NCBI GenBank assembly: GCA_018660835.1
Contig: JABJJN010000089.1
Location: 124,001 to 188,000, forward strand
Length of the DNA stretch: 64,000 bases
Direction: 5' to 3'
DNA from: Gemmatimonadota bacterium
Lineage (GTDB): Bacteria > Latescibacterota > UBA2968 > UBA8231
Part shown: positions 1 to 8,533 of the stretch, one piece after another
How the letters are laid out: every line of letters begins with the position of its first letter
How positions within the stretch are numbered: position 1 is the stretch's first letter
The notes under the pieces: generated by a model
What the model saw: the letters and a program-made list of their open reading frames with translations, nothing else
What the model was told of the DNA's origin: nothing
Database searches by the model: none
Program-made: the position numbers and the translations under genes

Positions 1-1
1 A

Positions 2-166
2 GAAGTGGTGATTGCAAAGAACAATCTCCCCCTGGTGGACCTGGTAATCCACAAGCCCAAGGGAAAGCGGAAGCTAGGAATTCTCGCGGGGAAGTTCATC
101 GTCCCGGACGACTTCATCGACGCGGATGAAGACATCGAGAGCATGTTCTATGAGACGCCCTCGTGA
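2..166 (+). CDS. VapB/Phd-type antitoxin, 3' part only
   Basis: The visible 54 residues begin EVVIAKNNLPLVDLV and continue through a basic patch (HKPKGKRKLG) to a C-terminal FIVPDDFIDADEDIESMF segment. This is the usual tail of Phd/YefM-like antitoxins paired with PIN toxins: the end of the DNA-binding domain, then a toxin-wrapping acidic tail. The 5' end lies outside the window. Its TGA overlaps the GTG start of the next gene by four bases (GTGA), so the pair is translationally coupled. The antitoxin is expected to neutralise the toxin and autoregulate the operon. Confidence 0.8.
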   Translation, partial: EVVIAKNNLPLVDLVIHKPKGKRKLGILAGKFIVPDDFIDADEDIESMFYETPS

Positions 167-534
167 GACTCATTCTTGACACCCATATCCTCCTCTGGGC
201 CCTGTCCGACCCGAAGCGAATCGCGAAGGATCGACTCGCCCAGATCGAGACGCAGGCGAACATCATTCACGTCAGCTCGGTCAGCATTGCCGAGCTGATG
301 ATCAAGGCATCTCTTGGAAAAATTGAGGTCCCCTTCGATCCTGTGGAGATGATCACGACGTGCGGCTTCGAGTCGCTCGACTTCCGAAGTGAAGATGCTC
401 TACTCTTGAAAGAATTACCCTTCCATCACCGCGACCCCTTCGACCGAATGCTCATCGCCCAGAGCATGGCGAACCAATACCCGATCATCTCAGATAATCG
501 GAAGTTCAGCGCCTACGATTGCAGTGTGATCTAA
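163..534 (+). CDS. vapC: VapC-like PIN-domain ribonuclease toxin
   Basis: A 123-residue PIN domain of normal toxin length. It opens MRLILDTHILLWAL, with the first acidic residue at D6; further acidic candidates are E44 (SIAELMIKAS), D91/D94 (HHRDPFDRMLIAQ) and D111 (IISDNRKF). These would bind Mg2+ for RNA cleavage. It uses a GTG start overlapping the antitoxin stop. The HHRDPFDR signature places it with the type II VapC toxins whose partners are Phd-like rather than AbrB-like. The RNA target cannot be told from sequence. Confidence 0.9.
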   Translation: MRLILDTHILLWALSDPKRIAKDRLAQIETQANIIHVSSVSIAELMIKASLGKIEVPFDPVEMITTCGFESLDFRSEDALLLKELPFHHRDPFDRMLIAQSMANQYPIISDNRKFSAYDCSVI

Positions 535-552
535 CTCCACGGGGCCGATTCC

Positions 553-1692
553 TTGAAAGTCACAGCCGTCACCACGTCCATCCTCGCCATCCCCCAGAAG
601 GAACTCTACTACTACAGCCAGGGTGTCGGGCGCGGCGTGAACTGTGTCCTCGTGCGGATCGAGACCGACGAGGGCATCACAGGTATCGGCGAGGGCTGTG
701 GAGATCGCTCTGCCGAAGCAATTGCCGCCATCATGGACGAGATGGCACGCGCCCTGATCGGCAAGAGCCCCTTCGAACTTGAGCGATTCCTACACCAGAT
801 CTACCGCGTCGGTAAGTGGGACGATATGCGTCGTTTCGCCAACCAGGCTCTGGCCGGCCTCGAGATGGCTCTTTGGGACATCATGGGCAAGGCGAATGGC
901 CAACCCGTTCACCGGCTTCTGGGCGGCAAGTTCCACGACCGCTCCAGTTGCTTCGCTTTCCTTCAGGGCAACACCCCTGACAAGCTCGCAGCGGATGCGA
1001 CTCTATGGAAGGAGCAGGGATTCGAGGTGTTCTATGTGAAGGTCGGCCTAGGTCGTGAGCGTGATCTGGCCTGTGTTGCCGCCGTGCGTGACGCCATCGG
1101 GGACGGGCCGAAACTCCGCGTCGATGCCAATCAAGCGTGGACAGTAGGTGAAGCGCTCATCATGCTGCAAGCGCTGGCCCCCTTCGACATCGACTTTGCC
1201 GAGCAACCCGTGCATTGGACCGACCTGGAAGGCATGGCTCGCCTTCGACGGTCCGTGCCCATGCCTATCGCCATCGACCAGGGTTGTTTCACCGACTACG
1301 AGGCGCAGCGTGCCATCAAAGAGCAGGCAGCCGATGTGATCACCGTCGGCCCTCACGAAGCGGGCGGCCTTGCGGCTCTGAAAAAGGTTGCCGCCGTCGC
1401 TGCCGCTGGTGGACTCCCTATATGTCGTCACGGCGTTACGGGAGAAACAGGGATCACGACGCTCGCCGCCCTGCAGGTGTTGGCCACGATCCCCAATCAA
1501 ACCGACGGTCACCAGGTCATGCATCAATTGCTGGAGAAGGACATCATCGTGCCCGGTCTGCTCGAGTTCGACGCGACCGGACACATCGCCGTACCGGACC
1601 GACCCGGGCTAGGCATCGAGTTGGATGAAGATCAGGTGGCCCGCTATGCGCGGCGCTACGAGACCGACGGCGCTTACCACAACATCGAGTGA
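553..1692 (+). CDS. Mandelate racemase/muconate-lactonizing (enolase superfamily) enzyme
   Basis: A 379-residue protein with the enolase-superfamily capping domain (about 1-125) and barrel. Visible site residues are K163 (YVKVG), D191 and N193 (RVDANQAW), E217 (FAEQPV), D242 (IAIDQG) and H293 (CRHG). Family members abstract the alpha-proton of a carboxylate and act as sugar-acid dehydratases, racemases or cycloisomerases. Position 161, often the first Lys of the KxK motif, is Tyr here, so one-base chemistry through K163 or a K163/H293 pair is possible. The start is TTG, 18 bases after vapC. The substrate is not predictable from this sequence alone. Confidence 0.87.
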   Translation: MKVTAVTTSILAIPQKELYYYSQGVGRGVNCVLVRIETDEGITGIGEGCGDRSAEAIAAIMDEMARALIGKSPFELERFLHQIYRVGKWDDMRRFANQALAGLEMALWDIMGKANGQPVHRLLGGKFHDRSSCFAFLQGNTPDKLAADATLWKEQGFEVFYVKVGLGRERDLACVAAVRDAIGDGPKLRVDANQAWTVGEALIMLQALAPFDIDFAEQPVHWTDLEGMARLRRSVPMPIAIDQGCFTDYEAQRAIKEQAADVITVGPHEAGGLAALKKVAAVAAAGGLPICRHGVTGETGITTLAALQVLATIPNQTDGHQVMHQLLEKDIIVPGLLEFDATGHIAVPDRPGLGIELDEDQVARYARRYETDGAYHNIE

Positions 1693-1770
1693 TCTACGGC
1701 GTCGCCGGCACACGGCTTGTCGCCACCCAGTTGCCGTTGGCCCCATCACACCCTTATCTGACACCTCATA

Positions 1771-1777
1771 AAGGAGG
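1771..1777 (+). promoter_or_regulatory. Strong Shine-Dalgarno (AAGGAGG) for the PhyH gene
   Basis: AAGGAGG lies nine bases before the ATG at 1787. It is near-perfectly complementary to the 16S tail and fixes the start of the downstream PhyH protein. Confidence 0.75.
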
Positions 1778-1786
1778 CCAACGGCA

Positions 1787-2545
1787 ATGACCGACTACGA
1801 ACAGTTCATCTTCGACCTCAAGGGTTTCATCGTCATCGACAGTGTCCTGTCCCAGGAGGAAACGGACGCCGTGCGCGACCATCTGGCGGCCCTGGCGCAA
1901 GACCCTGAGAGTCTGCCCGAGCGCCATCGTGCGCCGATGGCAGGTCCCGCGGAATTCCTCATCGATCACCCGCGTGTCCTTGGAATCCTGCACAAACTCA
2001 TCGCCCCGCAGACCGACCGCCTTCGTCTCGAGAGCATCTTCGTGTCCAGTCGCGGCGACGGTGACACGAACGATCCCTGGCGGCCACACGGCGGCGGCAC
2101 GAATCTCGACCCCTCCCTCTCCTACCGCTTCCACAATGGACGCATCAACGCCGGCATGACCCGCGTCGTCTGGGAGTTGAACGAGGTCGTTGAAGGGAAG
2201 GGCGGAACATGCCTGGTACCCGGATCACACAAAGCCAATCTGACGTCGGCGCAGTCCAAATCATGGCCTGACGAGGCGGACGATCCCGATTCCGGTGTCT
2301 GGGAGACCTACGGCTGTCCACCGGGAAGCCTGGTGGTGTTTTCAGAAGGTGTCCGCCACACGGGTGCCGCCTGGACCCATCCAGGCAATCGCCGCGCTGC
2401 GATCCTGATGGCGTACAATCACTCTTCTGTGCGCTTCCATGAACCGAAGCCTTGCATGAATTCCGATGTCATCGGTGGACTGAGCCCTGAACGGCAGGAA
2501 TTCTTCAAAGACGTCTGGGTCCTGGGCAACGCCCGCAAAAAGTAG
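1787..2545 (+). CDS. Phytanoyl-CoA dioxygenase (PhyH) family protein
   Basis: A 252-residue Fe(II)/2-oxoglutarate oxygenase-like protein. It opens with the typical PhyH N-terminus (FIFDLKGFIVIDSVLSQEE) and has the family GGTCLVPGSHK segment and a late GVRHTGAAWTHPGNRRAAI region that should give the distal iron His and the 2-oxoglutarate Arg. The proximal motif reads H101-G-G-G rather than HxD, so the carboxylate ligand appears missing, or is supplied elsewhere (D108 is close). It may be an atypical or non-catalytic member. It follows the enolase-superfamily gene by 94 bases in the same direction. Confidence 0.85.
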   Translation: MTDYEQFIFDLKGFIVIDSVLSQEETDAVRDHLAALAQDPESLPERHRAPMAGPAEFLIDHPRVLGILHKLIAPQTDRLRLESIFVSSRGDGDTNDPWRPHGGGTNLDPSLSYRFHNGRINAGMTRVVWELNEVVEGKGGTCLVPGSHKANLTSAQSKSWPDEADDPDSGVWETYGCPPGSLVVFSEGVRHTGAAWTHPGNRRAAILMAYNHSSVRFHEPKPCMNSDVIGGLSPERQEFFKDVWVLGNARKK

Positions 2546-2547
2546 CG

Positions 2548-3762
2548 CTATTGTTCGGAACCCAGCCCCGGATGTTTGCTCATACTCGCACCCACAGGCC
2601 ACGGACCCGTCGGCCGCCAGCGCAGGGACCCATACGATCGATACGTCACATCCAGCCATGGTGTCTCCAGTCGCACATGGCCCTCGTGCCGCGACGTCAG
2701 TGCTGCCTCAAGCACACCTGACGTCAGCAGCGTGCGTTCCACCGGATACGTCGGTTGGCCCGTGACGAACATCTCCTCCGCATTGAGCCCCAGATAACTG
2801 AAGTGGGCATAGGCGCCGATCACACCCTCTTCCTCTCCTGAGGCTCGGAACCAGGTTCCCTCCACTGAGTTGTCCTCGTAGCGCGCCGCGTAGGCCAGTT
2901 CCTTGATATAGTCATTGAGCATCAGCACGGCGCCGCGAAAACCGTCCTTGTATTCCAGTAGAAACAGGGTCGGTTTCTCACACAGATCTTCCATGGCACC
3001 ATCCGGTTTCGTCTGGATCGGCTCACACGCTGCTTCGGCCAACTCCCGCCACCACGCGCCCTCGCGCGCCAGCTTCCACACCTGCTCGCCTTCGATACAG
3101 GTGACGGCGGCGACACCCGTCTCCCCACCAGAACGGCGTTCGGCCATACACTGCAACACTTCGAGAGTGTGGAAGCCATAGATGTCGAGCCCGGAGAAAC
3201 CGACGGCGACGGCCTCTTTCAACGGTGTATCCAGTTCGTGTTCGAGCCATGGCTGGCGCCAGAACAGGGGCAGTGACGATCCCGCCATATAGGGCGCCTT
3301 CAGCTCGGCGGCGCGATCGACCATCCACTTGGCATCTTCCCAGCGCCACGACAGGTGTTTGTCATTGAAAACGGGTACGGCACGACCGCTGCTGGCCATG
3401 ACACCGCAGATCTGTTCCATGAAGTGACGCCGAGGATACAGTTGCTGCTGCTTCTCATTGAAGGGATAGTCGCCGTGCTCACCGATCGCCAGCACACCAT
3501 CCACAGCCAGTTCCTTGCCACCGAGACACATGGCCTTTGTGATGCTCTCATAGACAGGCACATCGAACATCTTCGCTGTCTCGATGCCAGTGTCGATGTC
3601 GGGCACCTGATCCAGATAGATGGAGGCGATTTCCGAACGCGCCGGAATCATGCCCTCATCGATGGGAAACTCCCCCTGCAGGTATTTGCCGACCAGCACA
3701 TCGGCGTGCGATCGTGGTCGATAGACGGTGATGATCGCAGCGATCTTCTTGCGCTCGGACAT
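2548..3762 (-). CDS. Conserved protein of unknown function, 404 aa
   Basis: Soluble, with no signal peptide or membrane segment. It opens MSERKKIAAIITVYRPRSHAD and resembles a Rossmann-like N-terminal half (Gfo/Idh-like opening, VDGVLAIGEHGDYP, PVFNDKHLSW) joined to a domain rich in aromatic residues. I do not recognise a family with a defined reaction; proteins like this occur beside dehydrogenases and sugar-catabolic genes. The frame stays open to 3948, but I chose ATG 3762 because a 17-bp palindrome lies just upstream and the extra N-terminus has no conserved character. It ends three bases from the convergent PhyH gene. Confidence 0.75.
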   Translation of the reverse strand: MSERKKIAAIITVYRPRSHADVLVGKYLQGEFPIDEGMIPARSEIASIYLDQVPDIDTGIETAKMFDVPVYESITKAMCLGGKELAVDGVLAIGEHGDYPFNEKQQQLYPRRHFMEQICGVMASSGRAVPVFNDKHLSWRWEDAKWMVDRAAELKAPYMAGSSLPLFWRQPWLEHELDTPLKEAVAVGFSGLDIYGFHTLEVLQCMAERRSGGETGVAAVTCIEGEQVWKLAREGAWWRELAEAACEPIQTKPDGAMEDLCEKPTLFLLEYKDGFRGAVLMLNDYIKELAYAARYEDNSVEGTWFRASGEEEGVIGAYAHFSYLGLNAEEMFVTGQPTYPVERTLLTSGVLEAALTSRHEGHVRLETPWLDVTYRSYGSLRWRPTGPWPVGASMSKHPGLGSEQ

Positions 3763-3777
3763 GATGGACTCGCAGTG

Positions 3778-3794
3778 TTGAGCTGTCAGCTCAA
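3778..3794. promoter_or_regulatory. 17-bp perfect palindrome, candidate operator
   Basis: TTGAGCTG-T-CAGCTCAA: two 8-base arms around a single base. It lies 16 bases upstream of the ATG at 3762, inside the divergent region before the gene starting at 3977. Size and symmetry suit a homodimeric repressor such as a GntR or LacI member. No such regulator is in the window. Confidence 0.55.
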
Positions 3795-3976
3795 GGGGAT
3801 GGTTGGCGTGGGACGAAAGAAGCTGCCCCACGGCCCTGGGCGCCACCTTTCTCCCGAAATCGGACATGACGTTGCGGTGGCAGCCAGGAACCGACTGATT
3901 TCTGCCATCGACAAGCTGGCCATCAAGGTCGTAGCCTTTTTCCTGCATCCGGGTTCACTCAGATAGAGGTTATCCA

Positions 3977-5230
3977 GTGGAAGCTCACATCACCCGCAAC
4001 GCCCTGGATCGAGTTCCCCTGTCGCTCATCATCGATGATTCGACAGTCCTGGTAAATCTCAACTATTTCTGGATGCGCGATCGCAATCCCGTGGATGGCC
4101 AGAATCGTCGCTGGCAGGATGTGCCCGTCGTGCACCCGGAGTCCTTCACGCGTGAATTCGCCGAATTCTGCCTCACCGAAGGTGTGCGCGGCAAATTCAG
4201 CATCGTGCCCTATCCCGCCGCCCTCGGTCGCGTCGACGAGACGCTGCCTTTGTTCGGTCGCGCCCAGCAGGACAGTTGGATGGCCATGTGTCGAGAGCTG
4301 ATCGTACCTGCCTTCGACATCACGCCGGAGATGTTGACCCACACGACCCTCGTCGATCCAGACACGCTGCAAACCATCGACCCATCTATCTGGGAGCAGT
4401 ACGACTGGCGCACTTTGCCAGAAGACGAGCCGGAGCGTGTGATAGCCTACATCAGCAAAGCCTGCGAGATCCTGGTGCGAGCGGGTTTCTCCCCACAGGG
4501 AGTCACTTCACCCGGTGGCTTCGGCGGCAAGACGATCCCCTTCTACGCGAAGATGGTCGGAGAGGGCGTTCGCCAGGCGACGGGACACGATGTCCCCTTC
4601 TTCTTCCAACAGGTCACCAACGACAGCGATGAGGATATCGTCGACTCTCCCGTCTGGTATGCAGACGAACAAGCGGGCACCGCCGTCGGTGAAATCATCG
4701 CCAGTACTGGTGATTGGACCGGGTCGTGGACGGGCTACGGCGAAGTAAACGCCGACCGTTATATCACCGCCGATCTGCAGGGAGGTCGGCTCCCGACGCT
4801 GATCGATCACGGACAACCGGCCATCCTCATCAGTCACTGGCAGGGCTTCTACGGCATGCACGATGAGGATCGCCGCGGCTTCGACGCCTTCAAGACCGTC
4901 GTGCATCGTCTGCGCGAACGCGATCCAAAAGGCGAAGTCAGCCGCTGGCAAACCTGCAGCCAGATCTCACGTTATGCTTGCGCCAGACAGATGGCCGAGC
5001 TTCACGTCTCAGGTGACCAGATCACGATAGACAGTCCAGTCCGGGTGCCCGAACTAACGCTGTCGATTCCCACGACCTCTGTCGCCGGCGTCACCGTCGA
5101 TGACAAGCCCTTGCGACGCGCCCCAAATCGAGCCGGCTTCGAGAGCGGCACCTATCTGCCGCAGGATCAGAATCTGCTGGTCGCCTTTGACACAGCGCAG
5201 CGCAAACACGTCATCAATGTCAGCAAGTAA
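3977..5230 (+). CDS. Polysaccharide-deacetylase-like (NodB/GHD fold) protein, function uncertain
   Basis: 417 residues, GTG start with AGAGG seven bases upstream. The order of segments (LIIDDSTVLVNLNYFWMRD, then FCLTEGVRGKFSIVPYP, then GFSPQGVTSPGGFGG, then HGQPAILISHWQGFYG) resembles glycoside hydrolase/deacetylase barrels: an early DD pair, a central substrate loop and a late His. A beta-rich tail follows from about residue 340. No signal peptide is seen. The deacetylase link is inferred from motif order; a dedicated unknown family is equally possible. A 16-base-period duplication covers its stop codon. Confidence 0.55.
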   Translation: MEAHITRNALDRVPLSLIIDDSTVLVNLNYFWMRDRNPVDGQNRRWQDVPVVHPESFTREFAEFCLTEGVRGKFSIVPYPAALGRVDETLPLFGRAQQDSWMAMCRELIVPAFDITPEMLTHTTLVDPDTLQTIDPSIWEQYDWRTLPEDEPERVIAYISKACEILVRAGFSPQGVTSPGGFGGKTIPFYAKMVGEGVRQATGHDVPFFFQQVTNDSDEDIVDSPVWYADEQAGTAVGEIIASTGDWTGSWTGYGEVNADRYITADLQGGRLPTLIDHGQPAILISHWQGFYGMHDEDRRGFDAFKTVVHRLRERDPKGEVSRWQTCSQISRYACARQMAELHVSGDQITIDSPVRVPELTLSIPTTSVAGVTVDDKPLRRAPNRAGFESGTYLPQDQNLLVAFDTAQRKHVINVSK

Positions 5231-5245
5231 AAATGTCAGCAAGTA
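5216..5245 (+). repeat. Tandem duplication across a stop codon (14 bp, period 16)
   Basis: AATGTCAGCAAGTA occurs at 5216-5229 and again at 5232-5245. The first copy contains the TAA of the upstream gene and the second supplies a TAG in the same sequence context. Confidence 0.9.
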
Positions 5246-5338
5246 GAGACGACGACGTGCGACGATCCGCACAGCGACCTATTCTCACACACCCCACGCA
5301 CAACCGCACCTGATCGGTATCCTGACGAAGGTTGAATC

Positions 5339-6355
5339 ATGGCGAAGATCAATACACGAGCATTGGGCCGTACAGGCATTGAGGTAAGCGAAGTCGGTTT
5401 CGGCGGCGCGCCACTTGGCGAACTATTTGAACCCGTCTCAGAAGAGCAGTCGCAGGCAACCTTGTCGCAGGCGTGGCAGGGCGGCATCCGCTATTACGAC
5501 ACGTCCCCGTTCTATGGTTATGGCAAGAGCGAGCACCGTATAGGGCATTACCTGCGCCAACAGGAGCGCAGCGATTTTGTTTTGTCGACGAAGGTCGGTC
5601 GCGTCTTCAAACCCACACGCAAGTCCGACTTCGATCCTGGCGGTTGGGTCGGTGGCATGAGCTTCGATTTCCACTTCGACTATACCTACGATGGCATCAT
5701 GCGATCCTGGGAAGACAGCACCCAGCGCCTGGGTTTCCACGACATCGACATCCTGCTGATCCACGACTTGGACAGCTATTTCCTCAACGATCGACTCTTC
5801 AACACGTACATGTCGCAACTGGTGGGTTCCGGCTGGCGCGCCCTTGAAGAGCTGCGCGATGCCGGTCTGATTCGTGGCATCGGCGCTGGCATCAACAAGT
5901 CGGGCAACATCCCGCACTTTCTCGACGCCGTCGATCTGGATCTCTTCCTCGTCGCCATGCCCTACACCTTGCTCGATCAGAGCGTCCTCGACGATGAGTT
6001 TCCAGCCTGCGCCGAACGAGGCATAAACTTCGTCATCGGTGCGGTCTTTGCATCGGGCATCCTCGTCACCGGCCCGGTGGAGGGCGCCAAATACGGCTAT
6101 GCCCCGGCAGAGCCTGAGATCCTTGAGAAGACGCGTAAGATCGAAGCAGTCTGTCAGCGTCATGATGTGCCTCTGCCGGCAGCGGCCCTGCAGTTCCCCT
6201 TGGGTCATCCCCAGGTGAGCGCCATCATCCCGGGTGCCATGGCGCCTTTCCATATCGACAGCACCCTCGAACTCTACCAACAGCCGATCCCCACAGACTT
6301 GTGGGCCGAGTTGAAAGCCGAAGGTCTGCTGCACTCGGAGGCGCCGACTCCCTAG
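5339..6355 (+). CDS. Aldo/keto reductase
   Basis: A 338-residue NAD(P)H-dependent reductase barrel. The catalytic set is visible: D54 and Y59 in YYDTSPFYGYGKSE, K85 in LSTKVGR, and the His of ILLIHDLD. The opening INTRALGRTGIEVSEVGFGGAPLG and the length match the group that includes D-threo-aldose 1-dehydrogenase, L-fucose dehydrogenase and pyridoxal dehydrogenase. A sugar or aldehyde substrate fits the neighbouring genes, but the exact one is unknown. Confidence 0.9.
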   Translation: MAKINTRALGRTGIEVSEVGFGGAPLGELFEPVSEEQSQATLSQAWQGGIRYYDTSPFYGYGKSEHRIGHYLRQQERSDFVLSTKVGRVFKPTRKSDFDPGGWVGGMSFDFHFDYTYDGIMRSWEDSTQRLGFHDIDILLIHDLDSYFLNDRLFNTYMSQLVGSGWRALEELRDAGLIRGIGAGINKSGNIPHFLDAVDLDLFLVAMPYTLLDQSVLDDEFPACAERGINFVIGAVFASGILVTGPVEGAKYGYAPAEPEILEKTRKIEAVCQRHDVPLPAAALQFPLGHPQVSAIIPGAMAPFHIDSTLELYQQPIPTDLWAELKAEGLLHSEAPTP

Positions 6356-6449
6356 CGGCCACAGGGGGCACAGGGCCCCAGCGCCGGTGAGCTGCGTCTG
6401 ATCGTTCGCAGGCGGTTCCATTGTTCGCAGACTGCCTTACATTCTTGGG

Positions 6450-8492
6450 ATGATCTCTATCTCAGAACTTTCCAAGAGCTATGGCGACCGCATGTTGTTT
6501 GGCGGTATGTCCATGCAGCTGAATGCGGGCGAACGCTACGGCCTCGTCGGTGCCAATGGCTCCGGCAAAACGACGCTCCTCAGCATCCTTACCGGTGACC
6601 TTGAGGCGTCCGGCGGCAAGGTGACGATTCCCAAGCGCACGCGCCTTGGCGTCTTACGTCAGGACCAGTTCCTCTACGAAGACCACTCCATTCTCACCGT
6701 CACCCTGATGGGTCATCGGGAGCTGTGGGAAGTCATGGTCGAGAAGGAACAGTTGCTGGCGAAGGCAGAAACACATTTCGATGGCGAACGTTTCTCCGAA
6801 CTGGAGGAACTCGTCGAGCGCTACGACGGTTACCGAGCAGAAGCACGAGCAGCGATGATCCTTGAGGGTCTCGGCTTACCCGCCGACATTCATCACGACC
6901 CACTGTCAACATTGTCCGGCGGTTTCAAGCTGCGTGTTCTGCTTGCCCAGGTATTGTCGTCCAATCCGGATGTTTTGCTCCTCGACGAACCGACGAACCA
7001 TCTGGATATCCTGTCCATCCGCTGGCTCGAGACCTTCCTGCGCGAGTTCACCGGTCCTCTCGTTGTGATCTCTCACGATCACCGGTTCCTCGACAATGTC
7101 GTCACCCACATACTCGACGTCGACTACGAGACCGTGACACTCTATCACGGCAATTACACACGGTTTATTGATAACAAGGTGACGGAGCGCTCACGTCGCG
7201 AGAAGGACATCTCGTCGCGCGAGCGCGAAATCGCCGAACATCAGAAGACGGTCGATCGATTCCGCGCCAAGGCGTCGAAGGCGAGGCAGGCACAGAGCAA
7301 AGAGAAGATGCTGGAGAAGATGGCCGATCAGATCGAGGATCTGGCGCCCACCTCCAGGCGTTACCCACACTTCAGATTCTCTCAAACACGCGATAGTGGT
7401 CGTGATGTACTGACGGTGAAGGGCGTGAAGAAAGCCTTCGACGACAACGAGGTGTTGCACGGTGTGGACCTGCAACTACAGCGCGGCGACCGCATGGCCA
7501 TCATGGGTCCCAATGGTATCGGCAAATCGACGCTGCTGAAGATCATCATGGACGATCTGCCTGCCGACGAGGGCACCGTCGAGTGGGGCTACGAAACCCA
7601 TCCTGGTTATTTCGCGCAGGATCACAGTGAGCAATTCGACTCACCGAACAACACAGCCGAAGCATGGATCTGGGGCTTCTGCGCCGACCAGACGATCGGC
7701 TTCGTGCGCGGCCATCTCGGCAAGGTGCTTTTTTCGGGTGACGATGTAGAGAAGCGTCTTGGTTCGCTCTCCGGTGGTGAGGCGGCACGATTGGTCTTTG
7801 CCAAACTCGCGATCGCCCAGCCCAATGTTCTTGTCCTGGACGAACCGACGAACCATCTCGACCTCGAGTCGATCGAATCTCTCGTGGAAGGCCTCAAGGC
7901 TTTTGCAGGTACCTTGATCCTCGTATCCCATGATCGCTGGTTTGTGTCACAGCTGGCGACGCGGATCGTCGAGGTCAGACCGGATGAGATCCTCGACTAT
8001 CACGGGACATATGACGAATACGTCCACTTTTGCGGTGACGACCATCTCGACGCGGACCGTGTCGTGCTCAAGGCCAAGAGTGAAAAGCGTCGCCAGAAGG
8101 AAGAGAGCGCTGGCGAAAACGGCGCTTCCAACGACTCAGGCCGATCCGCCAACGGTGAGACGTCAACCAACGGTGATTCTTCAGGCAATGGCGGGTCATC
8201 GAAGAATGGCAAGAAGCGTGGTGGAAAGGGTCGCGATTCGAAGAACCGTGCGGGAAGTTCGTCGAAGGCGAACAAGAATCGCAGTCAGAAACAGCAGGAA
8301 GCACTGTTGACGCGGATCGAGGATGCTGAGACCCGCATGAAAGAAATTGACGAGACCCTGAGTGCCCCCGGCTTCTATGCCAATACACCCGCTCAGGATG
8401 CGCGCGAATTAGAACAGGAACGAGCTCATCTTGAGAAAGATGTCGTCGATTGGACGGCGGCGTGGGAACAGGCTGAAGAGGCGGCTGCCTAG
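6450..8492 (+). CDS. uup: ABC-F ATPase, Uup-like
   Basis: 680 residues with two ABC cassettes and no membrane segment. Walker A motifs are GANGSGKT (about 34) and GPNGIGKST (about 351), signatures LSGGFKLRV and LSGGEAARL, and both Walker B motifs read LLLDEPTNHLD or LVLDEPTNHLD. A charged linker separates the cassettes. The C-terminus adds an Asn/Ser/Gly-rich low-complexity stretch (about 550-615) and a coiled coil (SQKQQEALLTRIEDAETRMKEI), as in Uup, whose tail binds branched DNA. ABC-F proteins act on ribosomes or on DNA junctions. No convincing Shine-Dalgarno precedes the ATG. Confidence 0.88.
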   Translation: MISISELSKSYGDRMLFGGMSMQLNAGERYGLVGANGSGKTTLLSILTGDLEASGGKVTIPKRTRLGVLRQDQFLYEDHSILTVTLMGHRELWEVMVEKEQLLAKAETHFDGERFSELEELVERYDGYRAEARAAMILEGLGLPADIHHDPLSTLSGGFKLRVLLAQVLSSNPDVLLLDEPTNHLDILSIRWLETFLREFTGPLVVISHDHRFLDNVVTHILDVDYETVTLYHGNYTRFIDNKVTERSRREKDISSREREIAEHQKTVDRFRAKASKARQAQSKEKMLEKMADQIEDLAPTSRRYPHFRFSQTRDSGRDVLTVKGVKKAFDDNEVLHGVDLQLQRGDRMAIMGPNGIGKSTLLKIIMDDLPADEGTVEWGYETHPGYFAQDHSEQFDSPNNTAEAWIWGFCADQTIGFVRGHLGKVLFSGDDVEKRLGSLSGGEAARLVFAKLAIAQPNVLVLDEPTNHLDLESIESLVEGLKAFAGTLILVSHDRWFVSQLATRIVEVRPDEILDYHGTYDEYVHFCGDDHLDADRVVLKAKSEKRRQKEESAGENGASNDSGRSANGETSTNGDSSGNGGSSKNGKKRGGKGRDSKNRAGSSSKANKNRSQKQQEALLTRIEDAETRMKEIDETLSAPGFYANTPAQDARELEQERAHLEKDVVDWTAAWEQAEEAAA

Positions 8493-8533
8493 CCGTTTTT
8501 GTTCACGTATGAACTAGCCGTTTTTGTTCACGT
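8489..8533. repeat. Tandem duplication at convergent gene ends (20 bp, period 25)
   Basis: CTAGCCGTTTTTGTTCACGT is present exactly at 8489-8508 and 8514-8533. The left copy contains the TAG of the ABC-F gene. The right copy encodes the last residues (VNKNG) and TAG of the molybdenum enzyme on the minus strand. Confidence 0.95.

Noticed and set aside
8501..8514. GTTCA-CGTA-TGAAC hairpin as terminator
   Set aside because: Only five pairs, and the T run lies on the wrong side; it arises from the tandem duplication.
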